A stretch of DNA of 64,000 nt from Hyphomicrobiales bacterium (GTDB lineage: Bacteria; Pseudomonadota; Alphaproteobacteria; Rhizobiales; Rhizobiaceae). The notes under the pieces are model-generated. The model did not search any database. It was not told the DNA's origin and saw only the letters and a program-made list of their open reading frames with translations. Positions 54,382-62,491 of this stretch are shown here, piece by piece. The stretch's first letter is position 1; every line of letters starts with the position of its first letter. Location of the stretch: positions 328,569 through 392,568 of the forward strand of contig UBMI01000007.1 of NCBI GenBank assembly GCA_900466475.1, read 5' to 3'. The position numbers and the translations under genes were made by a program.

Positions 54382-55137
54382 ATGAAGATTTTGGTTGTTG
54401 GTGCGAGCGGGATGATGGGATCCAAGATCGTTCGCGAATTGGAACGAGCGGGTCAAACCGTCAGTGGGGTGTCGACCAGTACCGGCGTCGACGCCTATAC
54501 CGGCCAAGGGCTGAGGGCGGCGCTTGCCGATGCGGACGTGCTGATCGATGTCACCAATTACGGATCATTCGGTGATTCAAACGCGCTCGGCTTCTTCAAG
54601 CAGGCAGGCAAGAATCTGTTGGCCGCAGCGAAGGATGCTGGCATCGGGCACTATCTTGCCCTGTCCGTGGTCGCCACGGACCGGCTGGTGGAAAACGACT
54701 ATTTCCGCGCAAAGATGGTGCAGGAAAATCTCATAAGGGCCTCTGGGCTACCTCATACCATTGTCAGGTCCGCCCAGTTCTTCGAATTCTTCAACGGCAT
54801 CATCGATTTGGCAGCCGATGGGAATGGTTTCCGGCTGCCACCCTCTCTGGTCAGACCGATTGCGGCGGACGAGGCTTCGACCTTGATATCAAGGATCATG
54901 ATCGGCACGCCCCGCAATGACATCATCGAGATCGCCGGCCCGGACCCTGTACAACTGGACCAACTGGCGCGCGAGATCCTGACGGCGACGGAAGATCCAC
55001 GCTCGATTGCGATCGATCCGACAGCGCCGTTCTTCGGTGTGGAACTTGCCGAAACGACACTCCTTCCGAGAGCCGATGCCCTTGCCGGAACCCTGACGTT
55101 CCACGACTGGCTTTCCCGATCGATGATGGCGGCTTAG
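54382..55137 (+). CDS. NmrA-like NAD(P)-binding atypical SDR (copy 2)
   Basis: The 251-residue protein has the Rossmann glycine motif GASGMMGSKIV and the same helices and segments as copy 1 (YLALSVVATDRL; SAQFFEFFNGI; EIAGPDPVQL). The two genes, 1.7 kb apart, are paralogues in opposite orientation. Role is probably redox sensing or reduction of a quinone-like molecule; unproven. The ATG lies at 54382 after GGGTGTGAG. Confidence 0.82.
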   Translation: MKILVVGASGMMGSKIVRELERAGQTVSGVSTSTGVDAYTGQGLRAALADADVLIDVTNYGSFGDSNALGFFKQAGKNLLAAAKDAGIGHYLALSVVATDRLVENDYFRAKMVQENLIRASGLPHTIVRSAQFFEFFNGIIDLAADGNGFRLPPSLVRPIAADEASTLISRIMIGTPRNDIIEIAGPDPVQLDQLAREILTATEDPRSIAIDPTAPFFGVELAETTLLPRADALAGTLTFHDWLSRSMMAA

Positions 55138-55171
55138 CGTTACGCAGATGCTAACCGTCGCAGACGAAAGA

Positions 55172-55200
55172 AGGAGGCGCCGCAAAGCGCCTCCTCTTTT
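55172..55200 (+). terminator. Intrinsic terminator of NmrA-like copy 2
   Basis: AGGAGGCGC and GCGCCTCCT form a 9-bp stem around CGCAAA, followed by CTTTT, 35 bases past the stop. Confidence 0.85.
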
Positions 55201-55218
55201 ATGGCTTGAGCAATCGCA

Positions 55219-55659
55219 CTACGCCCGAATGCCTGCAACGCCTTGCCGGCTCGCGGAGGCTGTGGCCTGCTGAATTGCCCAAAGTGTTGCAATGATCCCG
55301 AAGATCGCGGGCAGGCTCACCGCCGGAAAGTCACGCAGGATCACCGACGATGAGCAGATGCCGACAGCGACTTCCCAAAGATGAAACGTTGCATGGGCGA
55401 TGAGCCAGAGGGTCGCCCCGGCCCACATCTCGACCCGCCGGCCAGGCTTCCAGGCCCCAAAGGCAAATGCAAGCGCTATGAAGCCCTGGATGATGCCGAT
55501 ATCGCGAATGAAATGCTGGTTGTACATCCCTGTATCGGTGACGCCGGGGATAAAGTAATACCAGCTTTCGGGATCGTAGAGCATGTACAGCGCCAGCCAG
55601 CCGGCAAGCAATATGTTGAAGCCGACCATCGCGTAGACAATGAATTTCGTGACCTGCAT
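55219..55659 (-). CDS. Small four-helix membrane protein
   Basis: The 146-residue protein has four hydrophobic helices (about 5-26, 55-73, 80-98 and 110-132) with MYNQHFIRDIGIIQGFIALAF and WAGATLWLIAHATFHLWE between them. The layout is DoxX-like but I cannot name a family with confidence. AGGAGG precedes the ATG at 55659; the open frame to 55701 lacks one. It is flanked by stress-type oxidoreductases. Confidence 0.65.
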   Translation of the reverse strand: MQVTKFIVYAMVGFNILLAGWLALYMLYDPESWYYFIPGVTDTGMYNQHFIRDIGIIQGFIALAFAFGAWKPGRRVEMWAGATLWLIAHATFHLWEVAVGICSSSVILRDFPAVSLPAIFGIIATLWAIQQATASASRQGVAGIRA

Positions 55660-55896
55660 CGCAACCTCCTTGGATAAGCGGGCCTCAAAATTACCATCCA
55701 AACCTGAGGCTTACCTCCCAAACCAAGGTTGGGGAGCCGAACGCGAAAGCGACTGGAACGCAGCCGACCACCTCTTGAGACCGGCGAGAAACTACCTGCT
55801 GGCAATCAGCTTGCAGAAAAAGGCCATTCATCATCATCTGCCGGCGATGCACAATTTCAGATTGTTTAGAACTGTGCCCCTACCGCAATAACATTT

Positions 55897-55922
55897 GGGC
55901 TCCGCCAACGAGGACGGAGCCC
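55897..55922 (-). terminator. Weak hairpin after the secreted hydrolase gene
   Basis: GGGCTCCG and CGGAGCCC form an 8-bp stem with a 10-base loop, 28 bases past the minus-strand stop at 55950, followed by AAATGTTATT on that strand. Confidence 0.4.
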
Positions 55923-55949
55923 ATTCGGGAACAACTCGAAGATTGAGCC

Positions 55950-56729
55950 TTACTTGGCGGAAGCCGCGTCTTCGATGATCTTCGCAACCTTGTCAGGATG
56001 AGAAACCATTACGACGTGGGATGCACCCTTCACGACGACGGTTTCCTTGGAATGGGCACGCTCAGCCATCCAGCCAAGAGCCTTGGCGGGAATGTTCTTG
56101 TCCGCGTCGCCGTAGATGAACCAGGACGGAATGGTCTGCCACGCCGCGCCGGGGGCTGCCTCGGTCAAGGCCGCCTCGGTGATCGGACGCTGGGTTGCTG
56201 CCATCAGCTTTGCGGTCTTTGCCTGCACATCAGCAGCGAACTGCTCATGAAACTTGTCCTGCTGGATATACAGATCCTTTCCGCCATTTTCCAATGCAAC
56301 GGGCTCGGCAAGCGTCGGTGCCAGGGTGCTGCCTGGGAACTTGCCCGAGAGGTCGGCAGCAGACTCGCCCTTCTCGGGGGCGAAGGCAGCGACATAGACC
56401 AGTGCCTCGACATTTTTCGCCTCTGTTGCGGCCTCGCTGATGACCGAACCGCCATAGGAATGACCGACGAGAACCACCGGCGTCTTTATCCCTGCGACGA
56501 CACGACCGACATAATCACCATCCGACTTCACGCTGCGCAGCGGATTGGCGACCGCGACAACCGGATAACCGTCCTTTTCGAGGCGAGCGATAACATCGTT
56601 CCAGCTCGAAGCATCGGCAAACGCGCCGTGCACGAGCACCACCGTCGGCTTTGCAGATTCAGCGGCAGCAGGGACGGCAAGAGCTGCCAGTGCGCCGAGT
56701 GCGAATACGGATTTCAGGATTTTATGCAT
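55950..56729 (-). CDS. Exported alpha/beta hydrolase (EstC/salicylate-esterase-like)
   Basis: The 259-residue protein has a Sec signal (MHKILKSVFALGALAALAVP, cleaved near AAAES) and an alpha/beta hydrolase core: VLVHGAFADASSW, nucleophile Ser91 in VGHSYGGS, acid in YGDADKNIP and His in GASHVVMV. It resembles plant-methylesterase-like hydrolases and small esterases in bacteria. Substrate unknown. AGAGGAAGCC precedes the ATG at 56729. The perfect palindrome at 56749 sits in its promoter. Confidence 0.83.
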   Translation of the reverse strand: MHKILKSVFALGALAALAVPAAAESAKPTVVLVHGAFADASSWNDVIARLEKDGYPVVAVANPLRSVKSDGDYVGRVVAGIKTPVVLVGHSYGGSVISEAATEAKNVEALVYVAAFAPEKGESAADLSGKFPGSTLAPTLAEPVALENGGKDLYIQQDKFHEQFAADVQAKTAKLMAATQRPITEAALTEAAPGAAWQTIPSWFIYGDADKNIPAKALGWMAERAHSKETVVVKGASHVVMVSHPDKVAKIIEDAASAK

Positions 56730-57189
56730 AAGTGGCTTCCTCTTTTTGATTGTGCACAATTTAATATGGCGCAATTATTCAGGTGTCGAGTCTTTTTTGT
56801 TCAACTAATCGCGAGCAAATGGATGGGAGAATGTTTCGGATGCCACCGGGCGCTGCGATAGCCGACGTGAGCGGCGCTATCATCGTATTGGCCGCGCTCC
56901 GCAGCAATCCAAACCTCCGTTCTAGGGCTTTTCGTGCGGTAAAGACTGAAGAGTTCCGCCCACGGGTCGCCCTCAAAACCGGTTTGCCTGGGAGCTACCG
57001 GCATTGTGAGGCCCGATCCTGACCGCGTCGGCCATACAGCCCTCGTTCGATAAATCCGACCGATGTCTGATTTCGCGTCGGAGCGCACGTTGTCCTCCAC
57101 CGCGGGCCGCAGGCGTAATGGGACTAATCCGAGCGAACGCTCGCGCGGCCGGCACGCGATCCGGCCACACGAAATCTCACGCGCCAGTG
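56730..57189. other. Gap between SDR and exported hydrolase genes
   Basis: These 460 bases lie between two minus-strand genes. Apart from the palindrome at 56749 I see no gene: a minus-strand frame at 56801-57202 has no recognisable domain or ribosome site. Confidence 0.45.
56749..56760. promoter_or_regulatory. Palindromic operator candidate ATTGTGCACAAT
   Basis: A perfect 12-bp palindrome, 20 bases upstream of the exported-hydrolase ATG, in an AT-rich stretch. MarR/OhrR-type repressors use sites of this style. No such regulator is encoded nearby. Confidence 0.45.
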
Positions 57190-57936
57190 TCAGGCCACGC
57201 ACATGCCTCCATCGACGTGAAGTTCGATTCCGTTCACGAAGGTACCAGCCGAAGCGAGGAAGAGCGCGGCCTGAGCCAGTTCTTCGGGGCGCCCGAGACG
57301 TCCTGCCGGTATCAGGTCAGCCATCTGCTGCTCGAATTGCGGACGGTTGCTTTCACTGACGCCTAGTTTTCCCAGAATCTCGGTTTCGACCGGACCGGGG
57401 CTAAGAATGTTGACACGGATCCGGCGCGATTTGAATTCAATCGCCCAATTGCGGGCAAATGCGGCGAGCGCAGCCTTGGTGCCGGCATAGACAGTGTGGT
57501 TCGGCAGAACCTTTGTCCCGGCCAGAGAACTCGTGACGATAATATTTCCGCCATCGCGCATATGCGGAGCGATGGTCTGAACACCGAAGAAGACGCCGCG
57601 CGTATTGACCGCAAAGTGCTGGTCGTATTCGGCCTCACTGACCGCCTCTGTCGCCGCGAGATTTATAATGCCGGCATTGGCCATATAGATATCGACTACG
57701 CCAAAGCGCTCCGTGACCTCAGCCGCGAGCCGGCGATGGAAATCGATGCTGGCAACATCGCCACAAATTCCGATCGCTCCGTGGCCAATCTCGCGAACCG
57801 CGTCGTCAATAACATCCTGACGACGTCCGGTGATGACGACTTTCGCTCCCTCCTTGGCGAAAAGGAGCGCCGTCGCCTTGCCAATCCCGCTATTGCCGCC
57901 GGTGATGACAGCCACTTTATCCTTTAGATCTAGCAT
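57190..57936 (-). CDS. Short-chain dehydrogenase/reductase
   Basis: The 248-residue classical SDR has the cofactor motif TGGNSGIGKA, NAGI, catalytic Ser (SSLAG), YAGTK and the C-terminal NGIELHVDGG. Basic residues after the second strand (TGRRQDV) suggest NADP preference. The substrate is unknown. The ATG at 57936 follows AAGGAG; the frame opens further to 57978. It is divergent from the PAS kinase gene. Confidence 0.85.
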   Translation of the reverse strand: MLDLKDKVAVITGGNSGIGKATALLFAKEGAKVVITGRRQDVIDDAVREIGHGAIGICGDVASIDFHRRLAAEVTERFGVVDIYMANAGIINLAATEAVSEAEYDQHFAVNTRGVFFGVQTIAPHMRDGGNIIVTSSLAGTKVLPNHTVYAGTKAALAAFARNWAIEFKSRRIRVNILSPGPVETEILGKLGVSESNRPQFEQQMADLIPAGRLGRPEELAQAALFLASAGTFVNGIELHVDGGMCVA

Positions 57937-58244
57937 CCTAATTCTCCTTGTTGAGACCCAGGAAATAAGCTGTCGCATCGGTCTCCATTAGCCGTGCGCA
58001 AGGACAAGGAACTGTGCCCAGAATAGACAAATGAACAGCGCGGGCGGTCGTCTGTCTTGAAACCCGGCTGCAGATGAGAGCGCCCACTCGTCATCGACGG
58101 GACAACCATTGGGCGGATCGAAGCGATCTGATGCCAAGATACGTTCGCGTATGAATTGCTTCCGTCTTCCACTGTATCGTGGGATAAATCCTGTGCAGGG
58201 CATTTCAGCCTGTTGAGACGCGAATGTGTCGCCGGGAGCGGGGG
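57937..58244. other. Divergent region between SDR and PAS kinase genes
   Basis: These 308 bases have no gene that I can support. A short dyad, ATACG-TTCG-CGTAT near 58139, is the only structure noticed. Confidence 0.4.
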
Positions 58245-59780
58245 ATGATCGTCAGCCGGAGCGCCAGGGCATTGCGCAAACGAGAACGGGCGCTTGCCGA
58301 ACTCGTCGATAGGGTGCCATCTCACATCTGGCGGCTAACGGCAGACGGCGAGCCAATCTTTTTTAACAAGCAGATGATCGATTACCTCGGCCGGGATATC
58401 GCCGATATCCAAAAGCCAGGCATGAGCCGGCTCGAAGCAATGATCGAGATGGCGATCCATCCCGATGACGCCGCGGGCTTCAGGGATGCGCTCCGATATT
58501 GCTTCGCCACCGGCAAAAGCTTTTCCACGCGATACCGCCTGCGCCGCCATGATGGCGTCTATCACTGGATGTCGAGCCGCGCGGATTCGATACATGACCG
58601 GCATGGACGCATCAGCCAGTGGTATGGCCTTTGCCATGATATCGACGATCAGGTCCACGCCGAAGAGGCGCTGCAGCGCAGTGAACGGCATCTTCAACGG
58701 CTCATCGATGCCTTGCCGGTGCACATCTGCAGCTGGACGCCTGCGGGAGAGCTCTCCTATGTCAGCAGACGCTACATGCAGGAACTCGGACTTTTCAAAG
58801 CAAATTTCGAGGAGTTTGCACGGGCAGCGCAGGAGCTTCTCCATCCCGAGGATGGGCCGGAAGTGAAGCGCAGGATCAGGCATTGCATCCAGGCTGGCGA
58901 GGCTTTCATGATGCGATACAGACGGCGCGGGCCGGACGGTACGTTCCATTGGACGGAAGGCCGCTTCGAGCCCCTTCGCGACAAGAATGGCGCAGTCGTG
59001 GAATGGTACGGCCTGTCGATCGATGTCGAGGATCAGGTTCGCGTGCAGGAGGCCTTGAGCCTTGCCCAGCTGAACCTTGCGCGTGCAAGCCAGGCAGCAA
59101 GCCTGGCCGAGCTTTCCGCCTCGATCGCTCATGAGATCAGCCAGCCTCTCGCGGCCGTCATATCAAGCTCGGATGTCGGCCAGCGCTGGCTCTCAGCGGA
59201 ACCACCCAATATAGAACGGGCGCAGAAAGCGGTCGAACGTATCTCGGCAAGCGCTCATTCCGCCGTCGAAGTCGTCGGCCGCATCCGGGCTTTATTCAAA
59301 CGCTCCGAAACATCGAGAGATTATACCGCACTCGATAGCGTGGTCAGAGAAGCGCGCGACCTCATGGCCGAGGAGGCGATGCGGCGGCGCGTGCGCATGG
59401 ATCTCGAGTTCGAGCGAGACCTTCCGCCGATCGCCTTCGATCGGGTTCAGGTTCAACAGGTCCTGATCAATCTGATCCGCAACGGCCTGGAGGCCATGGA
59501 TTCTGCCGGCAACGACCGCGTCCTGCGCATTCGCGCCTGCCGCGCCATGGATGCAGTGCAGATCGAGATCAGCGATCGCGGCCCGGGCGTCGAATTCCCC
59601 GATAGAATATTCGAACCCTTTTTCACGACGAAAGGACAGGGGATGGGAATGGGACTGGCGATCAGCCGCTCCATCATCGAATCTCACGGTGGACGGTTGA
59701 GCGTGGAGCAGGCCGATCCACACGGAGCGAAGTTCGTTTTTACCCTGCCGTTTGAGATGGAACAGGCCGCTCACGCGTGA
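58245..59780 (+). CDS. Soluble PAS-PAS sensor histidine kinase (FixL-like layout)
   Basis: The 511-residue protein has two PAS/PAC modules (about 15-140 and 150-268, each ending in the WYGL-type PAC), a linker, then HisKA with His296 in SIAHEISQP and a HATPase_c domain (LINLIRNGLEAM; DRGPGVE; TTKGQGMGMGL). No membrane helix, so the signal is cytosolic; no heme-ligand His is obvious. I use the ATG at 58245 (GGGAG upstream); 58224 is in frame. Likely drives the FixJ-like or single receiver regulators beside it. Confidence 0.87.
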   Translation: MIVSRSARALRKRERALAELVDRVPSHIWRLTADGEPIFFNKQMIDYLGRDIADIQKPGMSRLEAMIEMAIHPDDAAGFRDALRYCFATGKSFSTRYRLRRHDGVYHWMSSRADSIHDRHGRISQWYGLCHDIDDQVHAEEALQRSERHLQRLIDALPVHICSWTPAGELSYVSRRYMQELGLFKANFEEFARAAQELLHPEDGPEVKRRIRHCIQAGEAFMMRYRRRGPDGTFHWTEGRFEPLRDKNGAVVEWYGLSIDVEDQVRVQEALSLAQLNLARASQAASLAELSASIAHEISQPLAAVISSSDVGQRWLSAEPPNIERAQKAVERISASAHSAVEVVGRIRALFKRSETSRDYTALDSVVREARDLMAEEAMRRRVRMDLEFERDLPPIAFDRVQVQQVLINLIRNGLEAMDSAGNDRVLRIRACRAMDAVQIEISDRGPGVEFPDRIFEPFFTTKGQGMGMGLAISRSIIESHGGRLSVEQADPHGAKFVFTLPFEMEQAAHA

Positions 59781-59825
59781 CAACGCAATTCCGAATGCAG
59801 GACCTGCGCACTTCTGCAGCGTATT

Positions 59826-60212
59826 TTAGCCTCCGCGATAATCCCTGATCGCGCGCTCCAGCCACGACATCAGCAAATCGGCATTGACGGGTTTCTTGAG
59901 AAAGGCAACAGCGCCTGCCTGAGAGACGGCGGCTTCGACCTCCTTGTCCCCGTGTGCCGTCATGATGATGACAGGCGGATGGGATGGCAGTCTGCCTAAT
60001 GCCTGGAGCATCTCTACGCCTGACATTCCCGGCATTCTGACATCGGCAAGAATGCAATCAGCAAGCGAATAGCCTTTTTCGCTCAGGAATGTCTCAGCTG
60101 ACTCATAGAGCTCGCATTCATAACCGGCCGCCTCGAGCAAATCCTTGAGGGATTCCCTGAGATAGCGATGGTCATCAATGACGGCGACTGTCTTGTTGGG
60201 GGAACTTGCCAT
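59826..60212 (-). CDS. Single-domain response regulator
   Basis: The 128-residue protein is only a receiver: acidic pair DD at 13-14, phosphoacceptor Asp57 in ILADVRMPG, Thr in IIMTAHG and Lys in FLKKPV. No output domain; it may relay phosphate or bind a partner. It is convergent with the PAS kinase gene (45 bases) and 51 bases downstream of the FixJ-like gene on the same strand. Confidence 0.87.
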   Translation of the reverse strand: MASSPNKTVAVIDDHRYLRESLKDLLEAAGYECELYESAETFLSEKGYSLADCILADVRMPGMSGVEMLQALGRLPSHPPVIIMTAHGDKEVEAAVSQAGAVAFLKKPVNADLLMSWLERAIRDYRGG

Positions 60213-60263
60213 TGCGTAAGTACAATTCTTCTTTTTCGGGCAATGAGCCAGGCGCCACGCAGG

Positions 60264-60911
60264 TTACTGATACAGTTTGAGATCCGGTTTCAACATGTCA
60301 AATTTGCGAACGAGCTCCGCGAGGGAGCCGGCCTGCATCTTTTTCATCATTCGTCCCCGGTGCAGTTTCACCATGATTTCGCTGATCTGCATTTCATGTG
60401 CAATCTGCTTGTTCATCAATCCGGCTGCGACATAATGCAAGACTTCCCGCTCGCGCGGAGTAAGCCTGGCCTCGCAAATTTGCAACTGGGCGCGGATAGC
60501 AGCCTCTTTCCGGTTCTCGGCATCTCGCCTGATTGCTTCGCCAACGGCGGCGATCACGGCGCTGCCTGCAAACGGCTTGATCAGGAAATCCGTCGCTCCT
60601 GCCTTCATTGCCTTTACGGTCAGCGGAACACTTCCGTGACCTGACATGAAGATAATGGGCATGGTGTTGCCGGCGGCGGCGAGCTGGTCCTGAAAGTCCA
60701 GGCCACTGATGCCGGGCATCCGCACGTCGAGGAGAATGCAGCCGGCCTGCCTCATATCGCAGCGCTCCAGAAAATCCGAAGCGCTCTCGAATGCGATGGC
60801 CTTCATCGCCACCGACTCGAAAAGGTCCACGAGAGAAGCCCTGACAGGGCCTTCGTCGTCGACGATACAGACAACCGGCTCGTCGCTCGTGCTGACTTGA
60901 TCGATCATCAT
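60264..60911 (-). CDS. FixJ-like response regulator (B)
   Basis: The 215-residue protein has a receiver (Asp62 in ILLDVRMPG, Lys in DFLIKPFA) and a LuxR-type helix-turn-helix (LTPREREVLHYVAAGLMNKQI; MVKLHRGRMMKKMQ). The start is the ATG at 60911 after GGAGGCGCGGAAAGCC, with a second ATG directly after it; the frame also opens to 60989. It likely shares an operon with the single-domain regulator downstream. Confidence 0.87.
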   Translation of the reverse strand: MMIDQVSTSDEPVVCIVDDEGPVRASLVDLFESVAMKAIAFESASDFLERCDMRQAGCILLDVRMPGISGLDFQDQLAAAGNTMPIIFMSGHGSVPLTVKAMKAGATDFLIKPFAGSAVIAAVGEAIRRDAENRKEAAIRAQLQICEARLTPREREVLHYVAAGLMNKQIAHEMQISEIMVKLHRGRMMKKMQAGSLAELVRKFDMLKPDLKLYQ

Positions 60912-61330
60912 GGCTTTCCGCGCCTCCAAACGACTGCTTTGCAGAGCCCCGCTACCGCCGTACAGCGATGAAGCATGACACTGCTCCATTCTGCCGCGTT
61001 CATGAAGGAGTTCCCGTCAGCTGAGGGCCACGCCGAAATTGCAACTGGCGACGTGGTCATGTGGCAACAATACTACCATGCGGCCCCCTTTGCCAAAATA
61101 CGCCAAGGGTCTAGGTTCGGCCGCGAGATCGATCGGCAATTCGGTCAAATTCCCTCATTATTGCAAACAGGTAGTCCGCTCATTGCGTCAGGTAAGCCGC
61201 GCGGATGCACCCGCGCAGAACCATCGCAAGGCACACCTTCGTTGCCCCCGTCGCACACCTTCGTATAACTGCTTAGCCCGCTAGCCGCCTGTAAGCTGAT
61301 CACGACCAAGATCGATCAAAGGCGGTTGTG
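60912..61330. other. Divergent region between regulator B and a small membrane-protein gene
   Basis: These 419 bases have no convincing gene or strong hairpin. They must hold promoters for both sides. Confidence 0.4.
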
Positions 61331-61600
61331 ATGAGATATGACCCAAGCTCTCGATACAGGCCTCTCGAGACGCCCAGGCTTCCGCTCCTGATCATCGGCG
61401 GCCTGATAATCGCAATACTTGCATACCTCGGCTATGGGGCCACATCGGCGCCCAAGGCGTCCGCAAAAATCTATGTGCCGCTCGCGACATCCTCGTCGTC
61501 GCAAGCCGAACCGAACGTCGCATATTTTATCGTGAATGGCGAAACGCTCGCCATGCCAATCGAGCATCGGCCGACGGCGTTCAAGGTTGCCTCCCGCTAG
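61331..61600 (+). CDS. Small membrane-anchored protein with DUF1236-like C-terminus
   Basis: The 89-residue product has one helix (about 20-38, LPLLIIGGLIIAILAYLGYG) and a short exported or periplasmic tail whose PNVAYFIVNGETLAMPIEHR is similar to the end of the DUF1236 protein at 1464 (PKYAYAIVNDERVIVEP). The ATG at 61331 is preferred over a GTG 3 bases earlier. Function unknown. Confidence 0.6.
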   Translation: MRYDPSSRYRPLETPRLPLLIIGGLIIAILAYLGYGATSAPKASAKIYVPLATSSSSQAEPNVAYFIVNGETLAMPIEHRPTAFKVASR

Positions 61601-61780
61601 CCGAAGGCGGGCGCATCTCTGCATAGCATCATGCTGGGCCGCAAGAACCCAGACATAGAAAAATGTGCTCCGCAATATATACTTGGTTTAGTTGCCCCCT
61701 CCTTCAATTTTCTCGTCGATGACGGTATTCTCACGCAGTTCGGGGAAGCGGCATGTCTGCTGGCAGTTGGAGGATCATGC

Positions 61781-62431
61781 ATGGGGGTGGCCACCTCCAA
61801 GGGGTCGAAAAGTCCGGTCGCGATTTTGGTTGACGACGATGAGACCGTTTGCGCGGCTCTGGAGAACCTGCTGAATTCGGTCGGCATCGACGCAATGACA
61901 TTTTTATCGGGCCGGGAATTTCTCGAAGCGAAGCTGCCCGACCGCCCGAGTTGCGTCGTCCTGGATGTTCGTATGCCCGGCATCAGCGGTCTGGACCTGC
62001 AGCATCATTTGACCCGCAATGGCGTCACCACACCCGTGCTTTTTCTGACGGCACACGGGGACATTGCAATGAGCGTGCAGGCAATGAAGGCCGGAGCGCA
62101 GGATTTCCTGACCAAACCCGTACGGGACCAGACCTTTCTCGATGCCGTGTCCAGCGCCATCGCAACAGATATCAGCCGCAGGAACGCCTTGTCTGCAGCC
62201 GATCGATACGTTTCCCTTTTTGAAACCCTCACGGTACGCGAACGCCAGGTTCTGAAGCTGGTCGTATCCGGCGAAGTCAACAAACAGATAGCCTTCTCCC
62301 TCGGGATCAGCGAATTTACGGTGAAGCTTCACCGCAGCAATATGATGAAAAAAATGCAGGTCAGTTCGGTGGCGCAGCTTTTCAATGTCTGGCAGGCGCT
62401 GCCGTCGCATGTCCGGATGAACGATGGCTGA
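61781..62431 (+). CDS. FixJ-like response regulator (C)
   Basis: The 216-residue protein has a receiver (DDD at 18-20, phosphoacceptor Asp62 in VVLDVRMPG, Lys in DFLTKPV) and a LuxR-type helix-turn-helix (LTVRERQVLKLVVSGEVNKQI; TVKLHRSNMMKKMQ). GGAGG lies 7 bases before the ATG at 61781; the open frame to 61631 is unsupported. It is followed after 60 bases by the PAS kinase at 62492, its likely partner. Confidence 0.87.
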   Translation: MGVATSKGSKSPVAILVDDDETVCAALENLLNSVGIDAMTFLSGREFLEAKLPDRPSCVVLDVRMPGISGLDLQHHLTRNGVTTPVLFLTAHGDIAMSVQAMKAGAQDFLTKPVRDQTFLDAVSSAIATDISRRNALSAADRYVSLFETLTVRERQVLKLVVSGEVNKQIAFSLGISEFTVKLHRSNMMKKMQVSSVAQLFNVWQALPSHVRMNDG

Positions 62432-62491
62432 AATTATCCACCAGCGTCAGGTCGGGGAAAAGACAACGACAGCGAAGCAAAGAGGACTCCC

